The position numbers and the translations under genes are program-made. From contig DKCU01000124.1 in assembly GCA_002451555.1 (NCBI GenBank), positions 11,199-38,921 on the forward strand: a stretch of 27,723 nucleotides of DNA, written 5' to 3'. Of this stretch, positions 16,418-23,347 are shown piece after piece (positions within the stretch are counted from its first letter, which is position 1; the number at the start of each line of letters is the position of its first letter). The notes under the pieces are model-generated. The model searched no databases, was not told the DNA's origin, and saw nothing but the letters and a program-made list of their open reading frames with translations. The stretch is from Candidatus Segatella albertsiae. Its GTDB lineage: Bacteria > Bacteroidota > Bacteroidia > Bacteroidales > Bacteroidaceae.

Positions 16418-16498
16418 AACATTTCATTTTAGCGTTAATAAAATTTCACCGGATTTTGCAGCCAGCATCTCTGCCAGCCATCCAAGAGAATGACGCTA

Positions 16499-16530
16499 CA
16501 AAAGTAACGAAAAGAATTGGAAACGCCAAA
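16499..16530 (-). promoter_or_regulatory. Probable promoter of the toxin-antitoxin pair
   Basis: On the - strand TTTG (16530-16527), 20 nt, TACTTTTG (16506-16499) is the same promoter as in copy 1. The leader to the antitoxin ATG is about 75 nt. Confidence 0.75.
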
Positions 16531-16561
16531 TATTCAAAAGACTTTCTTCCCTATCAGGCAC

Positions 16562-16595
16562 AAAAAAGCCTTTCTGCTGAGTAAAACAGAAAGGC
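16562..16595 (-). terminator. Rho-independent terminator after the 159-aa gene
   Basis: The 9-bp stem GCCTTTCTG/CAGAAAGGC (16595-16587 and 16576-16568) with a 10-nt loop is followed by six T on the - strand. It begins 6 nt beyond the gene's stop codon. Confidence 0.9.
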
Positions 16596-16601
16596 TAACG
16601 T

Positions 16602-17081
16602 TTATTTGAGGTCTTTTTCTTTCAAGTTATTTATTTTCTTCACATACAAGTATTTCGGATAATATCCAAGCACACAAAGAGTGACTGGACATATCCATAT
16701 TTCACGTTCGAATCCTTCCAATCCATTCACGGTATAGAAACTTCCACCAAAGAGAGAAGATTCCGTCTGTTGACATTCAAAATAGCCAGGATGTTCCTCC
16801 TGCTTATTACGAGGCAAGACATCCACCACCACATAATTATTGTCCTCTTCCTTACACAAATAATCGAGCAACTTGTTACTACCTGCCACCATCGCCAGAT
16901 TATGCTTATCTCCAGGCCAAGGCATATCTATATACCAAATGCCATCATTGGTGTCATGCACAAATCCTAGGCGATACTGCTTCTTGCGAAGCCCAAATAT
17001 TCCTTTGACAAAGACAACGCCAACCTTCATATACTTCAATAAATTCTTCATAACGATTATGTCTAAGTCGTTAAACTTCAT
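16602..17081 (-). CDS. Hypothetical protein, possibly DUF6717-like
   Basis: I do not recognise a function. The 159-aa protein is probably cytoplasmic, rich in aromatic residues, with conserved-looking blocks WYIDMPWPGDKHNLAMVAGS (about 69-88) and SLFGGSFYTVNG. The first block recalls DUF6717 proteins from memory, with low certainty. The start is uncertain: ATG 17081 overlaps the stop of the yhcG remnant, while ATG 17051 (MKNLLKYMKVG) would give 149 aa; neither has a clear Shine-Dalgarno. It lies in the accessory island between the toxin-antitoxin pair and the nuclease remnant and has its own terminator. Confidence 0.7.
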   Translation of the reverse strand: MKFNDLDIIVMKNLLKYMKVGVVFVKGIFGLRKKQYRLGFVHDTNDGIWYIDMPWPGDKHNLAMVAGSNKLLDYLCKEEDNNYVVVDVLPRNKQEEHPGYFECQQTESSLFGGSFYTVNGLEGFEREIWICPVTLCVLGYYPKYLYVKKINNLKEKDLK

Positions 17082-17589
17082 GGGCGATGAGAACGGCTTT
17101 TTTTCTCTATTTCCTTACTATCTTCCAAATAATAGCTGCAATACTCATTGAGCATTTTCTGCATTTGGTCTTGCGGCATCAAGATTCGCTTGTACTCCGC
17201 CACCATCGTAGGACTCATGCTTCTACTCATTGCATATTCCACCACGCCCCGATCTGCCTCGGGACAAAGAAGTCAATTTCAAGACATCAGGTAATTGTGC
17301 AGATGACATCTGCACAATTACACCAGGCATAAATTTACCTACTATATTTAGGAATGATTCTGAAGAATATTCTTCAAAAAAACATCACCATATTATATAT
17401 ATTTCTTCTGCTATACCCCTTAATATCTGGACATTGCGATCGAATAAACTCTGAAAGCTGAGTCACTACCTTACTTCCCCACTCTTCGCTTTTCAGCTTA
17501 TGGGACACATAACCACCAACTTGCCAAGCGGTCAATAAAGTAGCTTCATTGACTGCTCGGAAAGCTGCACAAGATTCTTCTGTATGATT
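17078..17589 (-). pseudogene. YhcG/DUF1016 nuclease remnant
   Basis: Broken remains of a YhcG-type (DUF1016_N plus PD-(D/E)XK) nuclease, normally about 350-400 aa. The N-terminal part reads FRAVNEATLLTAWQVGGYVS and continues to RRNIYNMVMFF, where a run of seven T (17376-17382) breaks the frame; with six T it would continue EEYSSESFLNIVGKF to LPDVLKLTSLS. The C-terminal part reads LLCPEADRGVVEYAMSRSMS and MVAEYKRILMPQ, stopping at 17078. The central nuclease domain (roughly 150-200 codons by family length) is missing, with the junction near 17261-17275. The start codon is also missing, since the 5' end runs directly into the stop of the upstream ATPase gene. Family assignment is from memory of DUF1016 proteins. 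Confidence 0.85.
17291..17321. repeat. 31-nt near-perfect palindrome
   Basis: GTAATTGTGCAGATG (17291-17305) is followed by a single A and then its exact reverse complement (17307-17321). It lies inside the yhcG remnant, where the - strand codes VIVQMSSAQLP. It could form a hairpin with almost no loop or act as a dimeric protein site, or it may be coincidental coding sequence. Confidence 0.9.
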
Positions 17590-19347
17590 CTAAATCTCCT
17601 CGCATACTACCATATCCACACTTCGGAATATCACGACAATCTTATGAAAACGGGTAGTTTTCACTTCCGTCCTCACCACCTCGCTATCAGCATAGCGGTT
17701 CACCTGGGCGATGGCATCCTCACGAAGCTTTGCTACTTGCTCGTCGGTGGCATCAGCCTTGCAATACTTCAGCTCCACAATAAACGAGTGCTCCATGTCG
17801 GGATAGTTCTCCAGGAGCGGACGAAGGAAAATGTCGGCATAGCCTGCCTGATTGTCCAACTCGGAGATAGGACGATAGTACATGTTCTGGCAGGTCATGG
17901 CAAGCGTAAAACCATGCACGAAAGCCTCCCCTTTCTGGCGGTCACGCTGAGAAGCATACTGCTTGATGGTATCGGCGATATAGCCGAAATAAGACTTATA
18001 ATCGCCATCATAAGCCAAGTTGCTCTCCAGCTCCCCCTTCTCGTAAGTATCGTAGGTTAGCTGATTCTCCTTGTAAGTACTCAGCAAGTAAGCATAAATC
18101 TGCTCGCGCACCACCTCGTTAGGAATCACAAACTTGGTCTTGCCTCGATAAGTACCAGCTATCGTCACCATACCAAAATAGAAGAGCAAACTTACGAAAT
18201 TATCAGGATTGTTGATGCTCTCGGCAGGGAATCCCCTCTTCAATGTTCCGGTCACAAAGCCCTGTGTCACCAAACGCTGAATGATGCTGGCATCATGGGC
18301 AAACTCCTTGTCGTGGCGGATGAGCATACGAAGCTTGTTATAATCCGTGCGGATATTATCCTCGATCATCTCTTCCGGAATCTCACAGCCATTGCTGATA
18401 TACTGGTCTATGAAATAGAGCACCATCACGGAGTTATACATCGTTACCCTGCCATAGCTCTTGAGAGCAAAGCAATAATTGTCATAGTAAGGCTTCATCA
18501 CCTTGATAAGTTCATCCACGGTATGATGGAATGGGCAAACGGTAGAATAATACGTGAGCAAGTCGCGCACCTCTTCCTCCGTAAAACCAGTCATCTCATT
18601 AAACTCGGCACTCAAGGAATAGTTGGTGCCTATATTGAAACCACTCGTCAGGTCATCCATCGTCACAGGACTCACACCTGTAACGAAGACACGCCTCAAG
18701 GAATTGGCGGTAGCCGACTTCACCGCATCGAAGAAGAGACGAAGATACCCCTCGCCGTGCGTCTGCTTGCGATAATTGGTCATGTACTGCGGCTCGGCGA
18801 GAATCTTATTGGTAAAATGGTCGTATTCGTCGATGAAAAGGTAGATTTGCTGACCTACTTTGTAACATTCATCGCAAATATATTGCAACTGATTGACACA
18901 ACCCTCGCGCTTGTTCATCTCTTCCTTGATATAGGAAGGAAGATACTGCTGATAAACATCGCAGAAGAAATTATACTTGATGTTGCATGCCTCATCCAAC
19001 CCATCCTTATAATCATCGATTCCTGCTGCCACCACCGAGAAGTCGAGCCTCATCACCAAGTAAGAATTATGCTCTGGCGTAGGATGCTTGCCGATGTAGA
19101 GGTCGCCGAAAAGCTGCTCAAACTGCTCTTTCTTGTTCACATCATAGTAGTTTTGGAGCATAGAGAGGGTAAGGCTCTTGCCGAAACGGCGAGGGCGAAT
19201 ATAGAAGAAATATTTATTGGATGCCTCCACTTCTTCTATATATTGGGTTTTATCTACATAATAGCAATCATCCTTTCTTACGTCCTCGAAGTTCATCATG
19301 CCGTAAGGGATGCGCTTGCGATATACTCGTTTCTTTCTCTGTTCCAT
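17590..19347 (-). CDS. AAA-ATPase_like / PDDEXK_9 protein (full length)
   Basis: Member of a large Bacteroidota paralogous family joining an AAA-ATPase_like domain (PF09820 type) to a C-terminal PD-(D/E)XK nuclease-like domain (PF08011, formerly DUF1703); cellular role unknown. In the 585-aa protein the unusual P-loop is RPRRFGKS (51-58), Walker B is YLFIDEYDHF (169-178), and the sensor-like segment is RRVFVTGVSPVTMDDLTSGFNI. The C-terminal nuclease residues fit D505, E525 and K527 (ADIFLRP, IVELKYCK). It starts at ATG 19347 with its own promoter 92 nt upstream. A shorter paralog lies at 25134-26378. It is probably active if the family is enzymatic. Confidence 0.9.
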   Translation of the reverse strand: MEQRKKRVYRKRIPYGMMNFEDVRKDDCYYVDKTQYIEEVEASNKYFFYIRPRRFGKSLTLSMLQNYYDVNKKEQFEQLFGDLYIGKHPTPEHNSYLVMRLDFSVVAAGIDDYKDGLDEACNIKYNFFCDVYQQYLPSYIKEEMNKREGCVNQLQYICDECYKVGQQIYLFIDEYDHFTNKILAEPQYMTNYRKQTHGEGYLRLFFDAVKSATANSLRRVFVTGVSPVTMDDLTSGFNIGTNYSLSAEFNEMTGFTEEEVRDLLTYYSTVCPFHHTVDELIKVMKPYYDNYCFALKSYGRVTMYNSVMVLYFIDQYISNGCEIPEEMIEDNIRTDYNKLRMLIRHDKEFAHDASIIQRLVTQGFVTGTLKRGFPAESINNPDNFVSLLFYFGMVTIAGTYRGKTKFVIPNEVVREQIYAYLLSTYKENQLTYDTYEKGELESNLAYDGDYKSYFGYIADTIKQYASQRDRQKGEAFVHGFTLAMTCQNMYYRPISELDNQAGYADIFLRPLLENYPDMEHSFIVELKYCKADATDEQVAKLREDAIAQVNRYADSEVVRTEVKTTRFHKIVVIFRSVDMVVCEEI

Positions 19348-19439
19348 ATCTTTCCTATTTTTCTAATCTTTTGCAAAGATTGCGCAAACGAGCGCAATGA
19401 AAACTTGTTTTCAAATTGCCGAGTGCAGCTAATCTTCTG

Positions 19440-19471
19440 CAAAGCTACAACTTTATTTCCAAACCACCAAA
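19440..19471 (-). promoter_or_regulatory. Promoter of the full-length AAA-ATPase_like gene
   Basis: On the - strand TTTG (19471-19468), 20 nt, TAGCTTTG (19447-19440) matches the consensus and spacing. The leader to ATG 19347 is about 85 nt and contains two small perfect hairpins: GAAAAC-TT-GTTTTC (19399-19412) and TTGCGC/GCGCAA (19380-19397). Confidence 0.75.
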
Positions 19472-19497
19472 GAAAAAGCTAAAAAATCTTATAGTCC

Positions 19498-20133
19498 TTA
19501 TTTCCTCCTCACCCACACCTTATGGCTATGTTGCCCAGTGGATTGCATCGGGCTATCCTCTTCCGCACATATTGCCTTGAGCTCCAGCGAGGCAGCGGTA
19601 CGGCTGAGGTTGTTGAGGTAAGCATAATCAGTGAGCCCGATGAAGCCATTGTCGTCTATTACCTTCAAGGCTCGGGCGATGCGTTCCTCACGAGAGTAGA
19701 GTTCCTTACGGATTACCTTCACGCCCCCCATGTCTCGCTCCAAGTCACGGTTGGTTTTACTCTTCAAATCTTTTATCAAATCTGGCGACGGTTTGAAGTT
19801 GACGCTCTTCACTCCCACCTTGCGATAAATCATCTTGTCATCGTCACCTTGCATCTCCGTAGGCTTGTCATCCTCGAAGTCGAGTGACAAGGAGAAGGTA
19901 CCCAACTCATCTATGTTGACGGCATATCCCATCGAGAGCAACTCCACCAACATATCTCGCACATCGGTGACAGCCGCCTCCACTACCGTCGGCGACAAGC
20001 CACGATTGTAGAGTTTCATCTTGTCGAGCAAGTCGGAAAACGACATGGTGCGATTGGTTACTAACTTGGGATAGACCCTGCGCTTGCCTGTGTTATGCAC
20101 ATCAGGCATCTCTATCAACTTGTACTTAGGCAT
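19498..20133 (-). CDS. HU-domain protein with winged-helix C-terminus
   Basis: Nucleoid-type DNA-binding protein of the Bacteroidetes HU-related family (TIGR01201/HU-HIG type). In the 211-aa protein residues about 1-125 form an HU-like domain (TMSFSDLLDKMKLYNRG, then VVEAAVTDVRDMLVELLSMG and VNIDELGTFSLSL). Residues about 140-211 look like a winged helix (REERIARALKVIDDNGFIGL, then YLNNLSRTAASLELKAI), ending in basic KVWVRRK. It is longer than a 90-aa HU because of the fused second domain. It has its own promoter, with a roughly 187-nt leader filled with 21-bp repeats, which invites an autoregulation hypothesis. No genes are co-transcribed with it in an obvious way. Confidence 0.85.
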   Translation of the reverse strand: MPKYKLIEMPDVHNTGKRRVYPKLVTNRTMSFSDLLDKMKLYNRGLSPTVVEAAVTDVRDMLVELLSMGYAVNIDELGTFSLSLDFEDDKPTEMQGDDDKMIYRKVGVKSVNFKPSPDLIKDLKSKTNRDLERDMGGVKVIRKELYSREERIARALKVIDDNGFIGLTDYAYLNNLSRTAASLELKAICAEEDSPMQSTGQHSHKVWVRRK

Positions 20134-20214
20134 TGTTTAGATTCCTTTCTTAGTTATTATTGTTTGTAATCCTAACCAGAGTTGTTGCCACAGCTATGTT
20201 TAGTTGTTTTTTCT

Positions 20215-20319
20215 TCTACAAGTATTTTATGTTCAGAACTTTTGAACTTAAGTTCCAAAGTTCTGAATACAAGTTCAAAAGAACCGAACTTAAGTTCAAA
20301 ACTATTGAATATAACTTTT
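20215..20319 (-). repeat. 21-bp repeats in the leader of the HU-type gene
   Basis: Five consecutive 21-bp blocks start at 20215, 20236, 20257, 20278 and 20299. The middle three are well conserved, with consensus near AAAGTTCTGAACTTAAGTTCA, and the outer two are degenerate. Two copies of the perfect palindrome GAACTTAAGTTC (20244-20255 and 20286-20297) are 42 bp apart, four helical turns. The block begins about 80 nt before the HU-type start codon and lies just downstream of the probable transcription start. Confidence 0.88.
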
Positions 20320-20326
20320 TTCTAGA

Positions 20327-20357
20327 CAAAGATACAACTTTATCCTATTAAAAACAA
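20327..20357 (-). promoter_or_regulatory. Promoter of the HU-type gene
   Basis: On the - strand TTG (20357-20355), 20 nt, TATCTTTG (20334-20327) matches the Bacteroidetes promoter. Transcription would begin near 20320, directly entering the 21-bp repeat block. Confidence 0.75.
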
Positions 20358-20378
20358 GAGTTCTTGCAGATTTAACAT

Positions 20379-20413
20379 AAAAAAAATAGGTATGCCATCG
20401 CTGACATACCTAT
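20379..20413 (-). terminator. Terminator after the oxidoreductase operon
   Basis: On the - strand ATAGGTATG (20413-20405) and CATACCTAT (20394-20386) form a 9-bp stem with a 10-nt loop, followed by seven T (20385-20379). It is 16 nt past the gamma-subunit stop. Confidence 0.88.
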
Positions 20414-20429
20414 ATGCTGTAATTTTCTA

Positions 20430-20975
20430 TTATTCCACCTTTTCGATAATCTTCATACCCTCTTCCACGGCTTGCATATTCAGCGGAATGAGGTTGTGAT
20501 GACGCTCTGGCAATGACTTGAAGAGCGCCTTGTTCAGACCGTCGGTGCTCACCACAGGACAAACCTTCAAGAGACCGCCCAAGACAATCATGTTGAACAC
20601 CTTGCCGTTCTTCATCTCGGCAGCCTTGTCCATCGCATCAATGCGATACACGGTGATGTCCTTGCGCTGAGGCGGATTGATGATGCCGTAGCCATCGTAA
20701 ATCAAGATGCCTCCCGGCTTAATCTTTGGCTCAAACTTATCGAGAGATGGCTGGTTGAGCACGATGGCTACATCGTAATGGCTCAAGATAGGAGAAGAGA
20801 TGCGGCTGTCGCTCACGATGACCGTCACGTTGGCCGTACCGCCACGCTGCTCAGGACCATAGGCAGGCATCCAAGTCACCTCCTTGTCCTCCATCAGTCC
20901 CGAGTAAGCCAGGATCTTTCCCATAGAGAGGACACCCTGACCACCAAAACCAGATATAATGATTTCTTTCTTCAT
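20430..20975 (-). CDS. 2-oxoacid:ferredoxin oxidoreductase gamma subunit
   Basis: Gamma subunit of a ferredoxin-dependent 2-oxoacid oxidoreductase (Vor/Kor/Por class), which oxidatively decarboxylates a 2-oxoacid to acyl-CoA with ferredoxin as electron acceptor. The 181-aa protein opens with IIISGFGGQGVLSMGKILAY and has the family-typical MPAYGPEQRGGTANVTVIVS. Length is normal. It is the last gene of the operon, separated from the beta gene by a 167-nt spacer containing a large simple-repeat inverted structure, and is followed by a terminator. Subunit identity is firm; the substrate is discussed under the alpha subunit. Confidence 0.93.
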   Translation of the reverse strand: MKKEIIISGFGGQGVLSMGKILAYSGLMEDKEVTWMPAYGPEQRGGTANVTVIVSDSRISSPILSHYDVAIVLNQPSLDKFEPKIKPGGILIYDGYGIINPPQRKDITVYRIDAMDKAAEMKNGKVFNMIVLGGLLKVCPVVSTDGLNKALFKSLPERHHNLIPLNMQAVEEGMKIIEKVE

Positions 20976-20989
20976 TGCTTTTCTTATTT

Positions 20990-21125
20990 GGGGGAAGTTA
21001 AGGAGAAGTTAAGGGAAGTTATCGCTCCCTATGGTCGCTTGGGAAGTTAAGGGACAACAGCTATTTTAGCTTATATGCCCACAAAACATTTGTCCCTTAA
21101 CTTCTCTAACTTCCTTTAACTCCTT
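20990..21125. repeat. AAGTTAAGG / TTAACTTCC repeats forming a large inverted repeat
   Basis: The spacer between beta and gamma genes contains GGAAGTTAAGG-type units in one orientation (about 20990-21050) and TTAACTTC/TTAACTCC units in the other (21095-21122). A perfect 15-bp inverted pair, GAAGTTAAGGGACAA (21043-21057) and TTGTCCCTTAACTTC (21090-21104), flanks a 32-nt centre with its own AGCTA/TAGCT hairpin (21059-21071). The right half resembles the CATTTGTC-TTAACTCC array at the window start. Confidence 0.85.
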
Positions 21126-21142
21126 CTAAATTCCCATATTTT

Positions 21143-21907
21143 CTACATTCCCGTTGTGTCCTTGAGGTCTCCCTTCACATATTCCTTGAACATGTGTTCC
21201 TCCATCCACTTGTTGGCCTCGACAGGCGAGAGTTTCCAACCGCTGTTGCAGGTAGAGACTATCTCGACCAAGCTGGAACCCAAGCCCTTCATGCTTGCCT
21301 CGAAAGCCTTGCGGATGGCCTTCTTCGCCTTCTTGATGCTTGCCACCGTCTCGACACTCTGACGGGTCACATAGCATGTACCCGTGAGATGAGAAGCCAG
21401 TTCGGTGATATTAAGTGGATAACCATGGAGGTCTGGCTGACGACCATATGGGCAAGTGGATGTCTTCTGCCCCAACAGGGTAGTAGGAGCCATCTGTCCA
21501 CCCGTCATACCATAGATGGCATTATTGATAAAAATAGCTGCCACATGCTCACCACGATTCAAGGCATGGATGGTCTCGCAAGCTCCAATGCAAGCCAAGT
21601 CGCCATCACCTTGATAGGTGAACACCAAGCGGTCTGGCCAAAGGCGCTTGATGGCAGAGGCGCAAGCCAAGGCACGACCATGCGCAGCCTCCTGCCAGTC
21701 GATGTCCAAGTATCGGTAAGCGAATACGGCACAACCCACCGGACAGATGCCGATAGCCTTGTCCTCCATGCCCATCTCCTCGATGACCTCGGCGACAAGC
21801 TTATGTACTACACCATGCGAACATCCCGGACAGTAGTGCATCGGGGTGTCGTTCATCAGTGCAGGTTTCTTATATACCAGGTTCTCTGGTGAAATGATAT
21901 CATTCAT
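21143..21907 (-). CDS. 2-oxoacid:ferredoxin oxidoreductase beta subunit (TPP)
   Basis: Thiamine-diphosphate-binding beta subunit of the same complex. The 254-aa protein has CPGCSHGVVHKL (26-37), the TPP/Mg motif QGDGDLACIGACETIHALNR (99-118) leading to FINNAIYGMTGGQMAPTT, and a second conserved cysteine region GICPVGCA (53-60). Length fits stand-alone beta subunits of the Vor/Kor type. It lies 49 nt after the alpha gene; that short spacer also holds CTTTAACTCC/TTAACTTC simple repeats. No defects seen. Confidence 0.94.
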   Translation of the reverse strand: MNDIISPENLVYKKPALMNDTPMHYCPGCSHGVVHKLVAEVIEEMGMEDKAIGICPVGCAVFAYRYLDIDWQEAAHGRALACASAIKRLWPDRLVFTYQGDGDLACIGACETIHALNRGEHVAAIFINNAIYGMTGGQMAPTTLLGQKTSTCPYGRQPDLHGYPLNITELASHLTGTCYVTRQSVETVASIKKAKKAIRKAFEASMKGLGSSLVEIVSTCNSGWKLSPVEANKWMEEHMFKEYVKGDLKDTTGM

Positions 21908-21930
21908 AATTCTATATTTTAAGGAGTCTC

Positions 21931-21959
21931 CTTTAACTCCTTAACTTCTATAACTTCTA
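21931..21959 (+). repeat. Short TTAACTCC/TAACTTCT repeat between alpha and beta genes
   Basis: Three to four units (TTTAACTCC, TTAACTTC, TAACTTCT) on the + strand occupy most of the 49-nt alpha-beta spacer. This is another copy of the intergenic simple-repeat family. Confidence 0.7.
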
Positions 21960-23042
21960 TTCTATTATTTTACTCTTCAGCGCCTCCACGATTTCCTCTG
22001 GCTCTGGCACGATGCCACCGAGGCGACCGAAATGCTCCACAGGAACCTTACCGTTGACAGCCAAGCGAACATCCTCCACCATCTGGCCAGCATTGATCTC
22101 AGCCACGAGGATACCCTTCTTGGTGTTCGCCAACTCGCTGATTTCCCGGGTTGGGAAAGGCCAAAGGGTGATAGGACGGAACAAGCCCACCTTGATGCCT
22201 TGCTCACGAGCACTCTCGATGCTCTTCTCGGCGATGCGGGCAGCACTTCCGAAAGCCACTATCACATAGTCGGCATCGTCCATCTGCTCGGTCTCGTAAC
22301 GAACTTCCGTCTCACGAATCTTCTTGTACTTCTCCTGCAAGGCTATGTTGCGAGCCTCCATCACCTCAGGTTTCAATTCGAGGGACGTGAGGATATTCGG
22401 CTTACGAGTCTTCGGACGACCGATGGTAGCCCAAGGACACTCCTTGGCAATCTCCTCCTCGGTGCGACGTGGTTTCATCGGTGGCAGCACCACCTTCTCC
22501 ATCATCTGTCCGATAACACCATCGCTCAGTATCATCGCAGGGTTGCGATACTTGAAAGCCAAGGTGAAAGCCAAATCCACAAAGTCTGCCATCTCCTGTA
22601 CGGAGGCTGGAGCCAACACGATAACATTGTAGTCGCCGTTGCCACCGCCACGAGTAGCCTGGAAATAATCACTCTGTGAGGGTTGGATGGTACCCAAGCC
22701 AGGACCGCCACGCTGCACGTTGACCACGACACCAGGTATCTCGGCACCAGCCATATAGGCGATGCCCTCCTGCATCAAAGCCACACCAGGGCTCGACGAA
22801 GTGGTAAGCACACGCTTGCCAGCACCGGCGCCGCCATATACCATATTGATGGCAGCCACCTCGCTCTCAGCCTGAAGCACCACCATACCAGTAGTCTCCC
22901 AAGGCTTGAGCAACGACAAAGTCTCTATGATTTCCGTTTGAGGCGTGATAGGATAGCCGAAGAAGCCATCCGCACCACATCTGATACAGGCATGGGCTAT
23001 CGCCTCATTGCCTTTCATTAATGTTACTTCTTGATTAGCCAT
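21957..23042 (-). CDS. vorB: 2-oxoacid:ferredoxin oxidoreductase alpha subunit (VorB-like)
   Basis: Alpha subunit of the ferredoxin-dependent oxidoreductase. The 361-aa protein shows the N-terminal pyrimidine-binding-type domain (GNEAIAHACIRCGADGFFGYPITPQTE region), the GGAGAGKRVLTTSSSPGVALMQEG block, and a C-terminal transketolase-like domain (VAFGSAARIAEKSI, LFRPITLWPFP). The overall pattern matches proteins annotated as 3-methyl-2-oxobutanoate dehydrogenase subunit VorB, implying branched-chain 2-oxoacids (valine, leucine and isoleucine catabolism or synthesis). 2-Oxoglutarate is a real alternative that sequence reading alone cannot exclude. It starts 3 nt after the ferredoxin gene. Confidence 0.9.
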   Translation of the reverse strand: MANQEVTLMKGNEAIAHACIRCGADGFFGYPITPQTEIIETLSLLKPWETTGMVVLQAESEVAAINMVYGGAGAGKRVLTTSSSPGVALMQEGIAYMAGAEIPGVVVNVQRGGPGLGTIQPSQSDYFQATRGGGNGDYNVIVLAPASVQEMADFVDLAFTLAFKYRNPAMILSDGVIGQMMEKVVLPPMKPRRTEEEIAKECPWATIGRPKTRKPNILTSLELKPEVMEARNIALQEKYKKIRETEVRYETEQMDDADYVIVAFGSAARIAEKSIESAREQGIKVGLFRPITLWPFPTREISELANTKKGILVAEINAGQMVEDVRLAVNGKVPVEHFGRLGGIVPEPEEIVEALKSKIIE

Positions 23043-23045
23043 TGT

Positions 23046-23276
23046 CTAGTCCTCCTTCTTACGATAAACGGTAATACAACCATCAGGGCATACGATAGCG
23101 CACGAAGCGCAACCGACACAGGCATCAGGGTTGACCGCCTCTACATAACGGTAGCCATGCACATTGACTTTCTTCTCCGCCAATGCGATGACGTCCTTAG
23201 GACAAGCTACCACACAGAGCGAACATCCCTTGCATCGCTCCGTATTGACCACAATAGCCCCTTTAATCTTGCTCAT
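23046..23276 (-). CDS. 2x[4Fe-4S] ferredoxin-type delta subunit
   Basis: 76-aa electron-transfer subunit of the oxidoreductase. It carries two CxxCxxCxxxCP motifs: C15, C18, C21, C25 and C53, C56, C59, C63, enough for two [4Fe-4S] clusters. It passes electrons from the TPP site to free ferredoxin. Its stop is 3 nt from the alpha-subunit start, so the two are tightly coupled. All eight cysteines are present. Confidence 0.95.
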   Translation of the reverse strand: MSKIKGAIVVNTERCKGCSLCVVACPKDVIALAEKKVNVHGYRYVEAVNPDACVGCASCAIVCPDGCITVYRKKED

Positions 23277-23347
23277 ATTCTATTTCTTTTCTTTATTTTC
23301 TTCACCAAAGTCCAGAGTCACGACCTTCATTCCTTGATTCCGAGAAA

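Larger units (their letters stand above)
16491..16595 (-). repeat. 105-bp direct repeat, copy 2 (terminator plus promoter)
   Basis: It differs from 15665-15769 at six positions with no gaps. On the - strand it terminates the 159-aa gene and then supplies the promoter of the toxin-antitoxin pair. Three of the six differences fall in the terminator loop and none in the stem or promoter boxes. Confidence 0.95.

Noticed and set aside
18295..19482. 395-codon open frame on + opposite the AAA-ATPase_like gene
   Set aside because: It is an antisense shadow of a gene with clear P-loop and nuclease motifs; no domain seen in the translation.
20160..20351. 63-codon frame on + with seven-residue repeats (FELKFQS, SEYKFKR, TELKFKT)
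   Set aside because: The peptide repeats are the direct result of the 21-bp DNA repeats (21 is a multiple of three); the promoter and gene context point to the - strand leader of the HU-type gene.
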